Shown in pieces: positions 46,402-57,954 of a stretch of 64,000 nucleotides of DNA. The position numbers and the translations under genes are program-made. The stretch is from contig CM056723.1 of assembly GCA_029844215.1 (NCBI GenBank), positions 7,710,980 through 7,774,979 on the forward strand, in the 5' to 3' direction. The stretch comes from Przewalskia tangutica (lineage: Eukaryota; Streptophyta; Magnoliopsida; Solanales; Solanaceae). Each line of letters starts with the position of its first letter. Position 1 is the stretch's first letter. The notes under the pieces were generated by a model. The model was not told where the DNA came from, did not search any database, and was given only the letters and a program-made list of their open reading frames with translations.

Positions 46402-47155
46402 ATTGCATATCTGAAAAAAATGTATTGTAATTCTCTAGCTGATCTATCTAACATGTCTTGAAATGGAATTATATGAACTAATGGATAGTGACAAGTTGTT
46501 ACTACTAGGCACTAGCTGCTCAATTACTTGAATATATGTGGGGATTGGAATATATTTGCACGTGTCAATTACTTTAGGGAGACTTTCATTTGCAACTATA
46601 CTAATGTGCAACATTTAAGGCATACGATAAAATTGTACTAACGAGTTATATGATCAAATTCCATATGATAGAAACCTTGTCTACACTTTCAATTCTCACG
46701 TTGAATAAGTTATGAATTATGATATTGTCACATCCTTTTGGTCCACAAAAAAGCAGTTGGGGGTTGAGACATTGGACATGTCGGCTGTTTCCTAAAGAAA
46801 ATTGCCTATATTGACTAGTTTAAGCCACATATCACTATATATTCTCTCTTCTATGATGTAAAATGATCTAAAAAACAAAATAGAATCATTAATTTTACTG
46901 TACTATTGTACGTTAATACCAAAATGAATGGGTCTAAATAGAAAAATTCAGTCTCGTTGAGCCTATTTTTGCAACCTGGTTTTGATAATGAACCTATTAA
47001 CGGACCGTACTACCATTGGAGTATATGGACAAACCCAAAGAAGACATATTGGGCCAACAGTGCAGTCAATATTTCTTGTCATTGCATTTCAAATTAGAGC
47101 AGCTTACTGCTTTCGGCCGACTTCTAAGCATTAAGGGTAAAAACGGAGTAATTTA
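46402..47155. other. AT-rich intergenic stretch
   Basis: No gene, RNA or clear repeat recognised. Confidence 0.35.
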
Positions 47156-47682
47156 GAGTGTGTTTGGTAATATCCTTTTAAGAAAATAAGTGATTTTTTA
47201 TTAATTAATTTTTTGAATTTGAAAAATAATAAGTAGAAAATATTCTTCTCCAAAACATTCATCCATTATTTAGGAAAATACTATGGTTGAGGGTGGGGGA
47301 GGTGGTGTGGTGTGGGGTCTATGGGAGAAGTCATTTTTTTTTTTATATAGGTTTCCCACTTGCGCCAGATTAGTCTTGGAAGTAGTAGTACAAATTCTCA
47401 AACTACTATCAGTAAATCGTGGGATATGCTCCAATGACTAGGGTTTAAGAACGGACAACTGATAGCACCTACAACTACAAGGATCAACCCCTCTCACTAG
47501 AAATCGATCTCACGCTGTAAGTGTCCAGAGCGCGTTAAACCTCCTCCTTTGCCATTGGAATGTGACCAGGGGACTCATTTTTTTCATTTTTAATAACTTA
47601 TTTTTTTAGAAAAATATTTTACAAAAACTTTATTCAATCATTCATGCATGAAAAATATTATCCCTCTATACCAAACACCCCG
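47156..47682. mobile_element. MITE-like element split by a SINE
   Basis: Left end GAGTGTGTTTGGTAATATCC and right end, whose reverse complement starts GGGGTGTTTGGTATAGAGGG, form an imperfect inverted repeat around 'GTGTTTGGTA'. A 234-base SINE sits inside. No TSD for the MITE itself was established, so limits are approximate. Confidence 0.5.
47341..47574 (-). mobile_element. tRNA-derived SINE inside the MITE
   Basis: Minus-strand unit: head GTCCCCTGGTCACATTCC, Pol III A-box-like TGGCAAAGGAGG, B-box-like GAGATCGATTTC, and an A tail (T run at 47341 on the plus strand). Flanked by TSD TCATTTTTTT (47331-47340 and 47575-47584). Low-complexity TSD, but position and polarity fit a SINE. Confidence 0.65.
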
Positions 47683-47689
47683 AGCTACC

Positions 47690-48340
47690 CATTCAAAAAT
47701 TTCGCCAACAATAATTGCCGCCATTGAACTCTCTTTTAAATTTTTAGTTATTGTCTAAAGAAAGCCACCTTGAACTATTATCAATGGTACCATTACACAC
47801 AGATTCGCAAGGCTCATATATTGAACTTCTTCCACGATTTAACTATATATTAATATAATACTTCAATTGTTGAGGGGAAAGACTCATACTTGAAACTTTC
47901 ATCTATTTTACATCAACAAGAGTTTAACTCTCACCCGATTCATATGATTTATGAGCATTTCCAATCAATCATAATTACCAAAAAAATACTCATTCAACCA
48001 GTAAAAAATGGTAAAAACTTAAAAAATCCATAATTTTGAAGTAAAACATCAGCTCGTCCAATAGTTATTTAATTTCAGAATCGAAAAAAATACAGTATAT
48101 ATTTTCCGCTCAAATTGTTCATAATAAAGCATAATTTTCACACATGGTTTTATTCATCACCTTCTCTTACCCCCTCCATAGAAAAAAAAATTAACACACA
48201 AATATATATCATTAGCTACCTACAATATAGCGTGAATAAGAAACTTAGCAAACCCTAAAAAATCAATGGCGGTATATGTCTTATAATTCACATGATAATT
48301 GAGATTAATTAATACTTCGCATATATAACTAATTTAATTA
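47690..48340. other. AT-rich intergenic stretch
   Basis: No gene recognised; the right end is the 3' flank of the SMR gene. Confidence 0.35.
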
Positions 48341-48348
48341 CTTATTAG

Positions 48349-48666
48349 CTAACTCAAGAGAAGTCTCTTCTTAACAGCCATACCTCGAGAAAGCTCAGTG
48401 CATGATATAAAGAACTTCTCCAACTCTTCATTTCCACTAGCTTCAAAAAACTCATCAAAACGTGGAAATTTTCTCTTACAAAGCAATACTTGTCTCGGTT
48501 TCTTCGGTGCTGGCGGAGGGAAACTTCCGACTATCGGAATCTTGTTTTTCCGACAAGTTGGTGTTCGACATAACCCTTCAATATGAGTGTTTAGTAATAT
48601 GTTTGTGTCTACTTCTTTTGGATGATCTTCATCATGTCCTTTGGGGGGAAATTGAGGATCTGACAT
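48349..48666 (-). CDS. SIAMESE-related (SMR) cyclin-dependent kinase inhibitor
   Basis: Intronless 105-residue protein. It has the spaced short motifs of plant SIM/SMR proteins, which inhibit CDK-cyclin complexes and promote endoreduplication or cell-cycle arrest. A CRTPTCRKNKIPIV motif (family form: TPTS...KIP) is at about residues 33-46, a PPPAPKKPR stretch at 50-58, a CKRKFPRF block, and the FFEASGNEELEKFF motif (family: FF...EE(I/V)xxFF) at 73-86. It ends KKRLLL. Length is normal for the family. ATG at 48664-48666 is the only sensible start. Which SMR it is cannot be told here. Confidence 0.82.
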   Translation of the reverse strand: MSDPQFPPKGHDEDHPKEVDTNILLNTHIEGLCRTPTCRKNKIPIVGSFPPPAPKKPRQVLLCKRKFPRFDEFFEASGNEELEKFFISCTELSRGMAVKKRLLLS

Positions 48667-48829
48667 GAAGAATAATTAAAAGATTGTTTGGATTGGTCGA
48701 TGAAATGAGAAAAGTAGCTAGGTTGGAAATAGATGGAGAAATGTGAAGGGGGTTTGGTTCATTTTTTTGTCTTTTTATTTTCTTTCTTATCTTCTTAAGG
48801 GAGATTATGGCCCATTTGGTACAACTTAT

Positions 48830-49035
48830 TAAAAAGATTTTTTTAAAATAGAATTTTTTAGAGTAGAATTTTTTATCAAAAAGTTATTAATTGTTTAATT
48901 GTCAATAAAACTTAAAAATAAAAAAAAAACAAAAGAGCTTCTCCCTTTTTTCACACCCAAAAAAAGACCAAAAATACTTTTGACAAAAATAAAATACTTT
49001 TTGCCATTTAAAAAGCCCAACTAAACGGGCAATAC
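48830..49035. other. Possible small MITE upstream of the SMR gene
   Basis: A/T-rich stretch of the 'catttggtacaacttatt ... aaaagcccaactaaacggg' kind, common for short plant MITEs. Ends not resolved. Confidence 0.25.
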
Positions 49036-49039
49036 ATCT

Positions 49040-49700
49040 TCTCGTTTCTCAACTACTATTCTTTCCGTTTTCCTTATTTATATATTATAGTCTGTTTCAT
49101 CAACAGTCCATTTCCCTTCTATATTTACAGTGCTTTCACCTTAAATTATGACCGGCAGTATTATTATTTTAATCAACTCGAGGAATCTCAATCGTTCCAT
49201 TATATCCTTTAATATGTGACGAGACAACAACATTAATTATATAACTTGTGACATGGGTGATCAGGGATATTTGGTTTGAGAGTATACATTTGCACCACTT
49301 TAAATTAGTTTCAATTATTTGAAAGTTGTATTTGGATCGACACTCTACTTATAATACTCCGCTTAGATTTAGAATTTTATAAACATGGAACAGACGAGAA
49401 CAAATAGCTTACAGTTGAAAATTGTAGTAACATGATGGTATGTCTACTATGCTTACAAGAAATTAAATGAGTCATTAAAGATATTCTGTCTCTGTTACTT
49501 TATAATATTTTTACGTAATGGTAAAGTAGTTTTTATAAAAACAAAAAGAAATGGATCACACGGTATAATTTGTTAAAGATATAACTTTGAATGATTGATC
49601 AACAGCTCATAATGAAGTTTATGACATTTTTTAGTCGACTAATTTAAATTTTAAACCCCTACTAGTCTTCATATTTCCTTCATTGTCCTGACTCTATAAG
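49040..49700. other. Intergenic, no gene seen
   Basis: AT-rich sequence without recognised coding, RNA or repeat features. Confidence 0.35.
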
Positions 49701-49717
49701 GCTCAAGTATTTTTGTT

Positions 49718-49938
49718 ACTCTTCGGGATAGCCAAGTTGGTGTAGCAGTAAAGCGCGAGATCGCAAGGTCATGAGTTCGATCTCCTGGATAAACCTTCTT
49801 GGTTGAGTCTGTCACACATGACTTGTCAAGTGTGGTTAATCATATGACGTGGTTTGCGGTATTGCGTCGATCGGGGAGTTTCTGTCTTGTATTTCGAAAG
49901 AGTAGCGGCTGCGGGTTCCCTAGTAAAAAAAGAAGAAT
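49718..49938 (+). mobile_element. tRNA-derived SINE
   Basis: Pol III A box TAGCCAAGTTGG and B-box-like GAGTTCGATCTCC at a tRNA-like distance, then a tRNA-unrelated body and a short A-rich end. Flanked by the 10-base TSD TATTTTTGTT (49708-49717 and 49939-49948). The tRNA-like head lacks a full cloverleaf. Confidence 0.85.
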
Positions 49939-50115
49939 TATTTTTGTTGTTTTGAAATGGATCGATTAAGATTTTAAATTCCTCTTTATCGATGAGTTAA
50001 AGAGAGCCTTTTCCATATTCTTAACATCAACTTAATCTAAAATTCGCTTTAAACAAGTTTGGGACTTTGAGTCGTTGATATACTTTTGTTATATTCAAAT
50101 AATAAATAGTCAAAA

Positions 50116-51874
50116 GAGAAAATACATAATTACCTCCGTAAGTTTTTTTTTTTTTTAAGAAGACACTTAAAACTTTACAAAATTTGAAATATTAATACCT
50201 CCTTTTTCGACCAACTCCAATTTTAAAAAGAATGTATTAATTATGCACCAATCCTTACTTGACACGTATTAATTTAACTTTAAAATACATTTTTATCTTA
50301 TTTTTTTTATCTTTTGTTTATATATTTTCTCTCTTTTTTTCTTTTTTTATTTCTTACTTTTTTACTTCACCATTACCCCATTCCACCTTCCACGCACAAT
50401 TCTTCTTCTCCAGATAACCCTCCCCCCATATTTTTTACTTCTTCTTCTTTTCCCCTCTCACTGACACTAAGACCGGTGTTTCACTACCTTTTGTTCAAAT
50501 TGCTTAGTAGACTTTAATTTTTTTGAATTGTTGACAGCAAAAATTAATTATGTTTTATTTTTCTAAGTAAATTTAAAGTATTGGGTATATCATCAATTAA
50601 TTAATCTAACCTTTTCATATCAGCATAACTAAAAATGAAAAATCAAAGAGTTCCCCGTAATTTATAAGGAGTTGGACCGAAGGTCGGAATTAAAAAAAAA
50701 ATAGATTCTGCCTTCATCGATCTTGAATTTTAATGGGTTTTGCAAAATTGTAAGGGAATGTGTTGGATAATATTTTGAAGTTGAAAAGAAAATTGGAGCG
50801 GAAGTAGTAAACGAGGCAGGTGGAGTTGTGGCTAGGGGTGCACAAAAGGTTAAAATCGAACCGGATCGGATCGGACCAAAGACCGAAAACCCAGATCACT
50901 AGGATCGAAGATCGAACCGAGAAAATTCGGTCTGATCCGGTCCGGTCAAGGTCATTTTCGGTCCGTTCCGATTTGTTGGACCGAATGGACCGAATACATT
51001 TCCCCCAGCCCCCAGGCAGCCCGGACATATTGACATATCAAATATACGTCGTAAATTGATCAAATTTTATATCGTCATAACTTTGCGCTCGGACGTCCGT
51101 TTTACTTTTTTTTTTTATTTCGTGTATTTTTTCGATACGGGATGGGCAAACAGCTAAAGCGGTTTGATTCAGCCGATTTCTCCAAAAACGTCTATCTTGC
51201 CCCTCAATTTCACTTTCCCCCCAAATCGTTACGTTTTCCCCCTTTTAAAATCTAAATATCTCGCGATATACAATAGATTTCAACGTACAAATTTCGTGGT
51301 AATGTGTCCGAAAATGTCAATTTCAGTATTGAAAATTCAATTTTTTTTAAAAAAATGGGTCCCGGAACCCGACCCGAAATTATATATATATATTATATAT
51401 ATTAGGATTTGTATAATTCAATATATATTAGAAATTATATATATTATATCAAATTAGGAATTATATAATTCAATATATATTAGAAATTATATATATTATA
51501 AAAAATATATATATATTTAAAATTTGGTCCGGACCGGATCGAAAACTCAGATCACTAGGATCGAAAATCGGATCGAATTTCTCGATCCGATTCGGTCCAA
51601 TTTTTCGGTCCGGACCGACTTTTATGCAGCCCTAGTTGTGGCAGAAATGGCGACATTGGAAGTGGCAACAGAGTATGGAGAAGAAAGAAAAGAAAAATGA
51701 TTGGTAAAAACTTAAAATAATAACAAAAATACATTTTATAAAGAAAAAATATGTGAAAATAAAAGAAATTAATCGTTTTTTGGGGGTTGTCCGCGCTCTG
51801 CATTCTCTAAAGAAGGTAATAATATTAGTTCAAAATTGTTATCTTACTTCAAATAGGTAATTATGTATTTTCTC
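50116..51874. mobile_element. Non-autonomous Mutator-like element with nested hAT MITE
   Basis: Perfect 9-base TSD TAGTCAAAA (50107-50115 and 51875-51883) and a perfect 20-base terminal inverted repeat GAGAAAATACATAATTACCT. The 9-base TSD is the Mutator superfamily hallmark. 1759 bases, of which 810 are the nested hAT MITE and its duplicated target; about 950 bases are its own. No transposase. Interior has T-rich and 'gcgg/ggc'-type pieces of unknown origin. Confidence 0.9.
50833..51634. mobile_element. Non-autonomous hAT element (MITE), copy 2
   Basis: Perfect 8-base TSD GTTGTGGC (50825-50832 and 51635-51642). Left end TAGGGGTGCACAAAAGG; right end reverse complement TAGGGCTGCATAAAAGTCGG. 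Shares interior with 12431-13093, for example 'ggttaaaa(c/t)cg', 'attgacatatcaaatata', 'cggacgtccgttt' and 'cagccgatttctccaaaaac'. 802 bases, longer than copy 1 through extra 'tatatattagaaattat' repeats. No coding capacity. Confidence 0.93.
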
Positions 51875-51883
51875 TAGTCAAAA

Positions 51884-52757
51884 GCATTTAATACATAATT
51901 TTCTAAAGAATACGAAAGCTGTATGCTTCAAAATAAAATTGACTTAATGTATTGCTTAATTAAGCCGTATACTTACAATTTTTTGTTTGAGAAATTAAAT
52001 TTAAATAGACAGAGGCAGTACTTTTAGCAGGCAAATAGTGTACGGCCACCGTGGCTCTCTTATCTCTTTCTTCTCCCATCTATTCATATCTCTGTGGCAA
52101 ACTTGTCTTTATTGGGAGAATATGCATAGGATGCCATTTGGTAATTTTGAATTGTACATTAAATCCCAGTGCATGTTGATGTAGATAGAACTGACACGAA
52201 ATTTTCATTACTTTGGATAATAAATATATCTTTATTCCATTAGTTTCAAGGGAGAGAATAGTGGGTGTAAGAATTAAATATTTTACTAGCTAATGAATCA
52301 TATTTCAATCAACAAAAAAAAAAAGGGGAACAGTAAACAGTTGTGTTATACTATCTAGGAACAAATACTATACTTAGACAGCTTATTACTTTTTTAAATA
52401 GAGCATTTTTAAGTAAATTTTTTATCAAAAATTTGTTAGGTGTTTAGTTGTTGTCAATCAAAAAAGCACTTTTGTACAAAAAAATCAAAAAATTTAAAGC
52501 CAAATAAGCTCTACAAGCCAAAATTTTGAGCTTTTAAAATAAGTGTTTATTTTAAAATAAGTTCAATCAAACACCTCTCAATATTTTAATAAATGATTAT
52601 TTTTTTAAAAATCACTTATAAATTTAAAATAAGCTAAACCAAACACACACTTAAAGCATTGAAAAGTGGAAACCCTAGTTGTGGGCCAAGTGTACCTGCA
52701 CATATCACAACTCAACATCTATTAGAATCCAATGGTTTCCGTTTATGAATGGGAAGA
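51884..52757. other. Intergenic with a possible foldback MITE at 52400-52655
   Basis: No gene. From about 52400 to 52655 A/T-rich sequence with 'ggtgtttagttg' on one side and 'aaccaaacacacac' on the other resembles a short MITE; no TSD read. Confidence 0.3.
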
Positions 52758-53011
52758 GGCGAAGCGAGTGGTGAGCGGATCCGGATACCCTACCATTTTT
52801 AAACTATTCGAATCCTACCCTGTAAAAGATCGATTTCTAAATTTACTATCCGAAATCTATCCGTAGCAATCATTACCCGGAATCTACCCAGACCCTACAG
52901 TTCCGGGTAGGTTCCCGGGTACCCGTGCTCAAATAATTTCGTTATTAAACTATCCCTCAGAAGTCAGAACAGTGAGAGTTGCAACTTCCACGAGTTTATG
53001 GCATTTATCCT

Positions 53012-56000
53012 AAACCTGTCAACCGGTCCGGGTTGACCCGGAACCGGACCGGTTGACCCGGTAGTTTAACCGGCCCGGCCGGCCGAAGCATCTGGGTTGG
53101 GGTTGGGTTGGCCGCCTCAACCCCAACCCGCACGTTATTTAAAACCCAGAAGGCGGGCCAGTTAGGCCAGAATGAAAAACCTGCTCTGCACGGTTAACTG
53201 ACCGACCGACGGTAACAAAAAAAAAAAAACGGCCATTTCACCGTTGGGCTTGGGCAAGTGTGGGCATGGGCCAACGGTCATTTCACTGCTGGTCGCTTTG
53301 TTATTTTTTTGTTTTTATTTTGTTTAATTATTTATTTTAATTCCATTTTTACCCTTTAAAAATCTATAAATTCTCTACATTTTCTTCATTTTTATCACAC
53401 AACATTTCTCTCAATTCTCTTATTCTCATACTCTCTTAATCATCTTTATTATCAATTTTCAAGTTATTAATACTATTAGTTTTCAAATTCAAAGTAGAAG
53501 ACGAGACTTCGAGCTTGAGTTTCTATTGAATTCAATCCAAGTTTGGTACACTCGTTTCAATCTCTAATTATTTTATTAAATTGTCATATTTATTTGTTGA
53601 TTATTTAAATATTTTATAATGTCTTTACTAAGGAATTGCGTCGGAATCGTAGTAAATCTAGTTCGAGGGTAAAAATATGTAGGTTCTTCATCATCTAATC
53701 AAAATATAGATTATGATCAAATGCAAGAAGATTTTGGAATAGAAGATAATGAATGTGATAACGCTCAATTAGATAATATTGTTGAACTTGAAGAAGTTAA
53801 CCTTCTACACCTACTTAGTGTTCTTCACAACGTTGATCGCTAGTGGTAGTCGTAGTCGTAGACCTCCTTTACCGTAACCGAGCAAGAAAAAAGGAGTAAA
53901 GTGTGGCTCTTTTATGATAAAGTCAGAGGTCTTGATAATTAAATGTAATATTTGGGAGAACTTATAAACATAAGCATGGGGACGGGGACGCACTATAGCT
54001 AGACATATAAAATTCGATCATACGACTGATGGAATGTCATCACGATTTAGAACCCGGCCAACAACAACTTAATCCATTAAGCGGGGTTGGCTAAATACGA
54101 TCCAAAAGATCGCGTTGAATTAGCAAAAATAATTGTCGGAGGTTGTTTGCCTTTTCTTTTCTTCTTCATATTTAATTACATATATTCAAAGAGTATATAA
54201 TCCTTTTTTAAAGGTGTTCCTCGTAGTACTACTAGAGCCGATATTTTTAGACTTCATAATGATTATGTTATTTTCTTGCAATATTTGTTTGCTAACCTTC
54301 CATGCCATTAGTTTTACTTGGACATTGGACATCGTTGAGCAGTTATGATTATTTAACAATTACTTGTCATTGGATTGATGAAAATTTTAAAATGGAAAAA
54401 CGTATTATTTGCGTATGGCGAGGATCAAAGTCATCTTGGAAAATATATAAGCGAAACTATTTGTTTTATGCCCAAAAATATAATCTTTATAATAAAATAC
54501 TTTGTGTATCATTTGATAATGCATCTAATAATCACTATGTAGATCTTTTAAGCGGAACCACCACTTCCCGATATATTTCATGTTCGTTGTGCTTGTCATA
54601 TTTATAATTTAATTGTTAAAAGTGGTCTTGATTTATTTTCACCAAATAAAACTTGTCAAAAGAGTCATTGGAGTTATTCAGTAATAATAGGAAAAATAGA
54701 ATTATAGAATTTAAAGAAAAATGTAAACAATTTAATTTGAGACCTAAATTCATGCGAAGAGATTATTACACGTGGAATTATACTTATTTATTTTTAAAAG
54801 AATGTTATAAGTATAAAGACCCCATAACACATGTTGCAAATGCGCATTGTAAGAACGTAATGTATATGTTAACCGAACATTGGAAATCAATTGGTGAACT
54901 TTTAAAAATTTACGTAAATTTTACACTGCAACTGTTGAATTTTCAGGATCTTATTACCCAACAGTTTGTAATGCTTTAGCTCATATAGTTGAAATTTCCT
55001 ATTTACTTTATGGTTTAAAATCAAATGTGAAATATCTGAGATCACGATTCTGATTATGTTTGAAAAGTTTAAAAATATTTTTTCCTATTCCCGATGTTTA
55101 TTGTATTAGTGCGATCTTAAATCCTTCTATTAAAAAGGTAGATTGTCATAATCTAATATTTAGTTTATATACTTATACGGAAATAGGTGGAATGTAAACT
55201 CCATCTTCATTTGATTGCATAAATAAACTTGATACTAATTTAACAACATTATATGAATATTATGCTACATTACATGATAACACCAACTCGCTACTAATAT
55301 TCCTTCTAGTTCCGTTCGTGTCTACACCGCAGGATTCAATGATGATGACGATGAAGAAGAATCTTTAGACATATGGAGCACTTTTACAACACAACCAACC
55401 ATGCCGATCTTGCGATGAGATGCAATTTTATTTGCAAAAGCCAATGAGTGAAGAAAAATTTTGACCTTTACAATGGTGGCAAGATAACAAAAGGCAATTC
55501 ACGGTACTTGCGGTGATGGCGGGATGTTCTTAATGTGTCGATCTCAACGGTGGCTTCGAAAGTGCATTTAGCCGCACGAGATCAAATAGAGACACACGTC
55601 ACTCATTGAGTGGAAGCACATTAGAAGTGTTAGTCTGCTTAAGGGATTGGATCAGATCAGAGAGAAGAAATCAAGGATGTGGAGACGTTAATTCTCCAGA
55701 AGATGAAGAAATAGGTAATATTTTGGAAGGCGGGAGCGGCGGGATGGAATTAATACTCAGATTTAGAGGCTATGAGCATAACCAATTCAATCAACCTATA
55801 GATTACGAAGAACTTGCAAAAAGGATGCATAATATGTAAATAAAATTATTATTACTTCATTATGTACTCTTATTAACGTTATGAAAGTTCAAAAGTTTAC
55901 ATCTTATCATTAATTTTAATTTTACTATCTATTTAGTTGTTAATATGTTATTACTTATAAGTTATATGACTTATATCTACTAATCTAATAAATTAATAAA

Positions 56001-56381
56001 ATTATAATTACAAATTTACAATATAAAGTTATAAACTACAAAGTATAAAGTTATAATCTATAATAAAGTATAAAGTTATAAACTATAAAATAAAAGTTAA
56101 CTTTAAAGTTTCAATTTTAATATATACAACTAAATTATATATTATATTATTATATTACATATTTAAATTGAATTTAGTTTATATTATAGAAAATAAATAC
56201 TAAAATTTAAAAAAAAATTAAAAAAAGAAAAAAAGCAGGACCGGTTGGATGCTCGACCTTACATGCAGACGCGCAACTCGAATCCAGAACGAACCGACCG
56301 TTGGTTCGATAGTCCGATGAACCGACCAGAACCTTAAACCCGTAGGGACTCTTGGTCCGTCCGGTCGGCCACCGGGTATAA
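53012..56381 (+). mobile_element. Inner hAT element with transposase remnant
   Basis: Perfect 8-base TSD TTTATCCT (53004-53011 and 56382-56389). 3370 bases. Ends are CCGG-rich: left AAACCTGTCAACCGGTCC, right (reverse complement) TTATACCCGGTGGCCGACCGG; the inverted repeat is imperfect. A degenerate transposase lies inside. It inserted into the outer hAT element. Confidence 0.85.
53620..55839 (+). pseudogene. hAT transposase, degenerate
   Basis: Readable pieces in order: an acidic N-terminus (53720-53800), a BED-finger-like segment with KVWLFYDKV and HKHGDG-type residues (about 53900-54000) that has lost a cysteine, then YDYLTITCHWIDENFKMEKR and CVSFDNASNNHYVDLL (54340-54540). Next come KDPITHVANAHCKNVMYMLT (about 54820) and the hAT dimerisation region FESAFSRTRSNRDTRHSLSG followed by STLEVLVCLRDWIRS (55555-55650). 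This is the order of RICESLEEPER/DAYSLEEPER-type plant hAT transposases, usually about 650-750 residues. Stops and frame changes occur throughout, so it is dead. Confidence 0.88.
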
Positions 56382-57309
56382 TTTATCCTCTTGAAGCACT
56401 TGCCAACATGTTCAACGAGTAGTGTATTCAAGGTGGACATTATTGCATAGGATCTAATTCTAAAAATTAAATTACTTTACTACTATAATATTTTCAGCTG
56501 ATTAATACTAAATTCTGTGGAAAAGAAGGAAATGCTATGTTATTGTATATATCTGCTTTGTTGTGCTTTGGTGATGTGTTTGGGAAATGAACTTGCTTAC
56601 ATATGTTCTTTTATTCCTGTATTTTGAAATATTATCTTCTTTTTCTTTTCTTCTTTTTTTCTGTAGAGTGATCTCAGAGACTTTATATTTGAGGTAAAAT
56701 CTTTTGAGAGCTGTTTTCAACTGATCAGGATATAGGGTCCGGGTACCTGGTCTCTATTTTTTAGAATCGGAATCGAACCCGACATTTATTGATTCCTAAT
56801 TTTACTATCCGGAACCTACCCGTTATTCTCATATGTCTACCCGGAACCTACCCGTTATTGTCGGTTCCGGTCGGGTATCTGGGTACCCTTTACCCGTGCT
56901 CACCCCTAGCCGAAGCATATTTTCCAACTATTTGAGTAATTTCTTCCACTTAATTAATCCTGATTTTGAATAGAATATATTTTTTGCATGCCCTGAAATT
57001 TCTTTGCTATTGTCATGCATTTTGAATCTAAATGTATTTCTTTATCAACCGGATAGTGGTCTCTGTATTGGAGACAGTCTTGACTTCAAAGAGGCCTTTG
57101 ACCAGATATAATTGGGCCTTGGCTTGATGGCAACCTAGTCCAGCCCATTTAAACAATCGTTTGGGGAAGGAAAATGTTAAATAGCCACCGTAGCTCCTGC
57201 AATCAAGTATGAGCACAAGCTATTACTAACATATTTTTAATGGCATTAACATTAACCACTCTTTTGGACACGGAAAAAGTTGGACAAAATACTCCAAGCA
57301 AACCACAAA

Positions 57310-57600
57310 ACAACTCCAGTTGACGATGCTAACGTTAGAAGGATTGACAAGTGGAATCCAAGAAAATGACGTTCGAAGGAGTGACAAGTGGAACCCAAGA
57401 AACAATTAAACATGGGGTTCAAAACTTTGCGGGAGTTTAAAATCAAGTGAACAATTCATAGGGTTCAAATCTTTATAAGTTCAAAACCAAGAAACGTTTC
57501 ATGGGTTTCAAATCTTTTATAAGTTCAAAATCAAAGAACGATTCACGTCGTTCAAACCTTTATAAATTAAGAATCAAGAAACAATTCATGGGGTTTGACC
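57310..57600. repeat. Degenerate tandem repeat, ~48-base units
   Basis: Four to five units with 'gggttcaaatctttataag' then 'ttcaaaaNcaagaaacN' and 'ttcatggg', best seen at 57415-57595. Open frames through it have no recognised product. Confidence 0.6.
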
Positions 57601-57954
57601 TATATGAATTCTTTCGTGCTTTAAGTAAGATATTTATATCCAAAAAAATCATATTAAAGTGTGTCTATTTTCTTACTGCTTTTCAAATAATGCTAGAAAC
57701 TCATAGCAGATGTGAAAACTGGCAATCCACCTAATTTTCACCAATCATTTGGAAAACTTGACATAAAAAATGGCCTCTGACCAAATAGGCTTGGGCTCGT
57801 GTCTTGATTGCAGTCTAGTCCAGCCCATAAAGCAGTCATTTTGGACAATCTTGACATCGAAAAGGTCCCAATTCTTTGATGTGCTCTTGAGGCTTGGTTG
57901 AAGCCTGAAGGAGCACTAGCCCACTGATTATTTTCATTTTATAATGTAAGAAGA

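Larger units (their letters stand above)
52766..56908. mobile_element. Outer hAT element, interrupted by an inner hAT element
   Basis: Ends: left GAGTGGTGAGCGGATCCGG; right, reverse complement, TAGGGGTGAGCACGGGTAAA. Flanking octamers GGCGAAGC (52758-52765) and GCCGAAGC (56909-56916) match at 7 of 8. Subterminal parts on both sides share 'ccggaa(t/c)ctaccc' and 'gggtaggttccNgg' motifs. Without the inner element it is about 765 bases and non-coding, so it was a non-autonomous hAT. Confidence 0.78.

Noticed and set aside
49727..49800. Possible tRNA gene from A-box and B-box matches
   Set aside because: The head is followed by a tRNA-unrelated body and A-rich end with a 10-base TSD, and no full cloverleaf is seen; it is a SINE.
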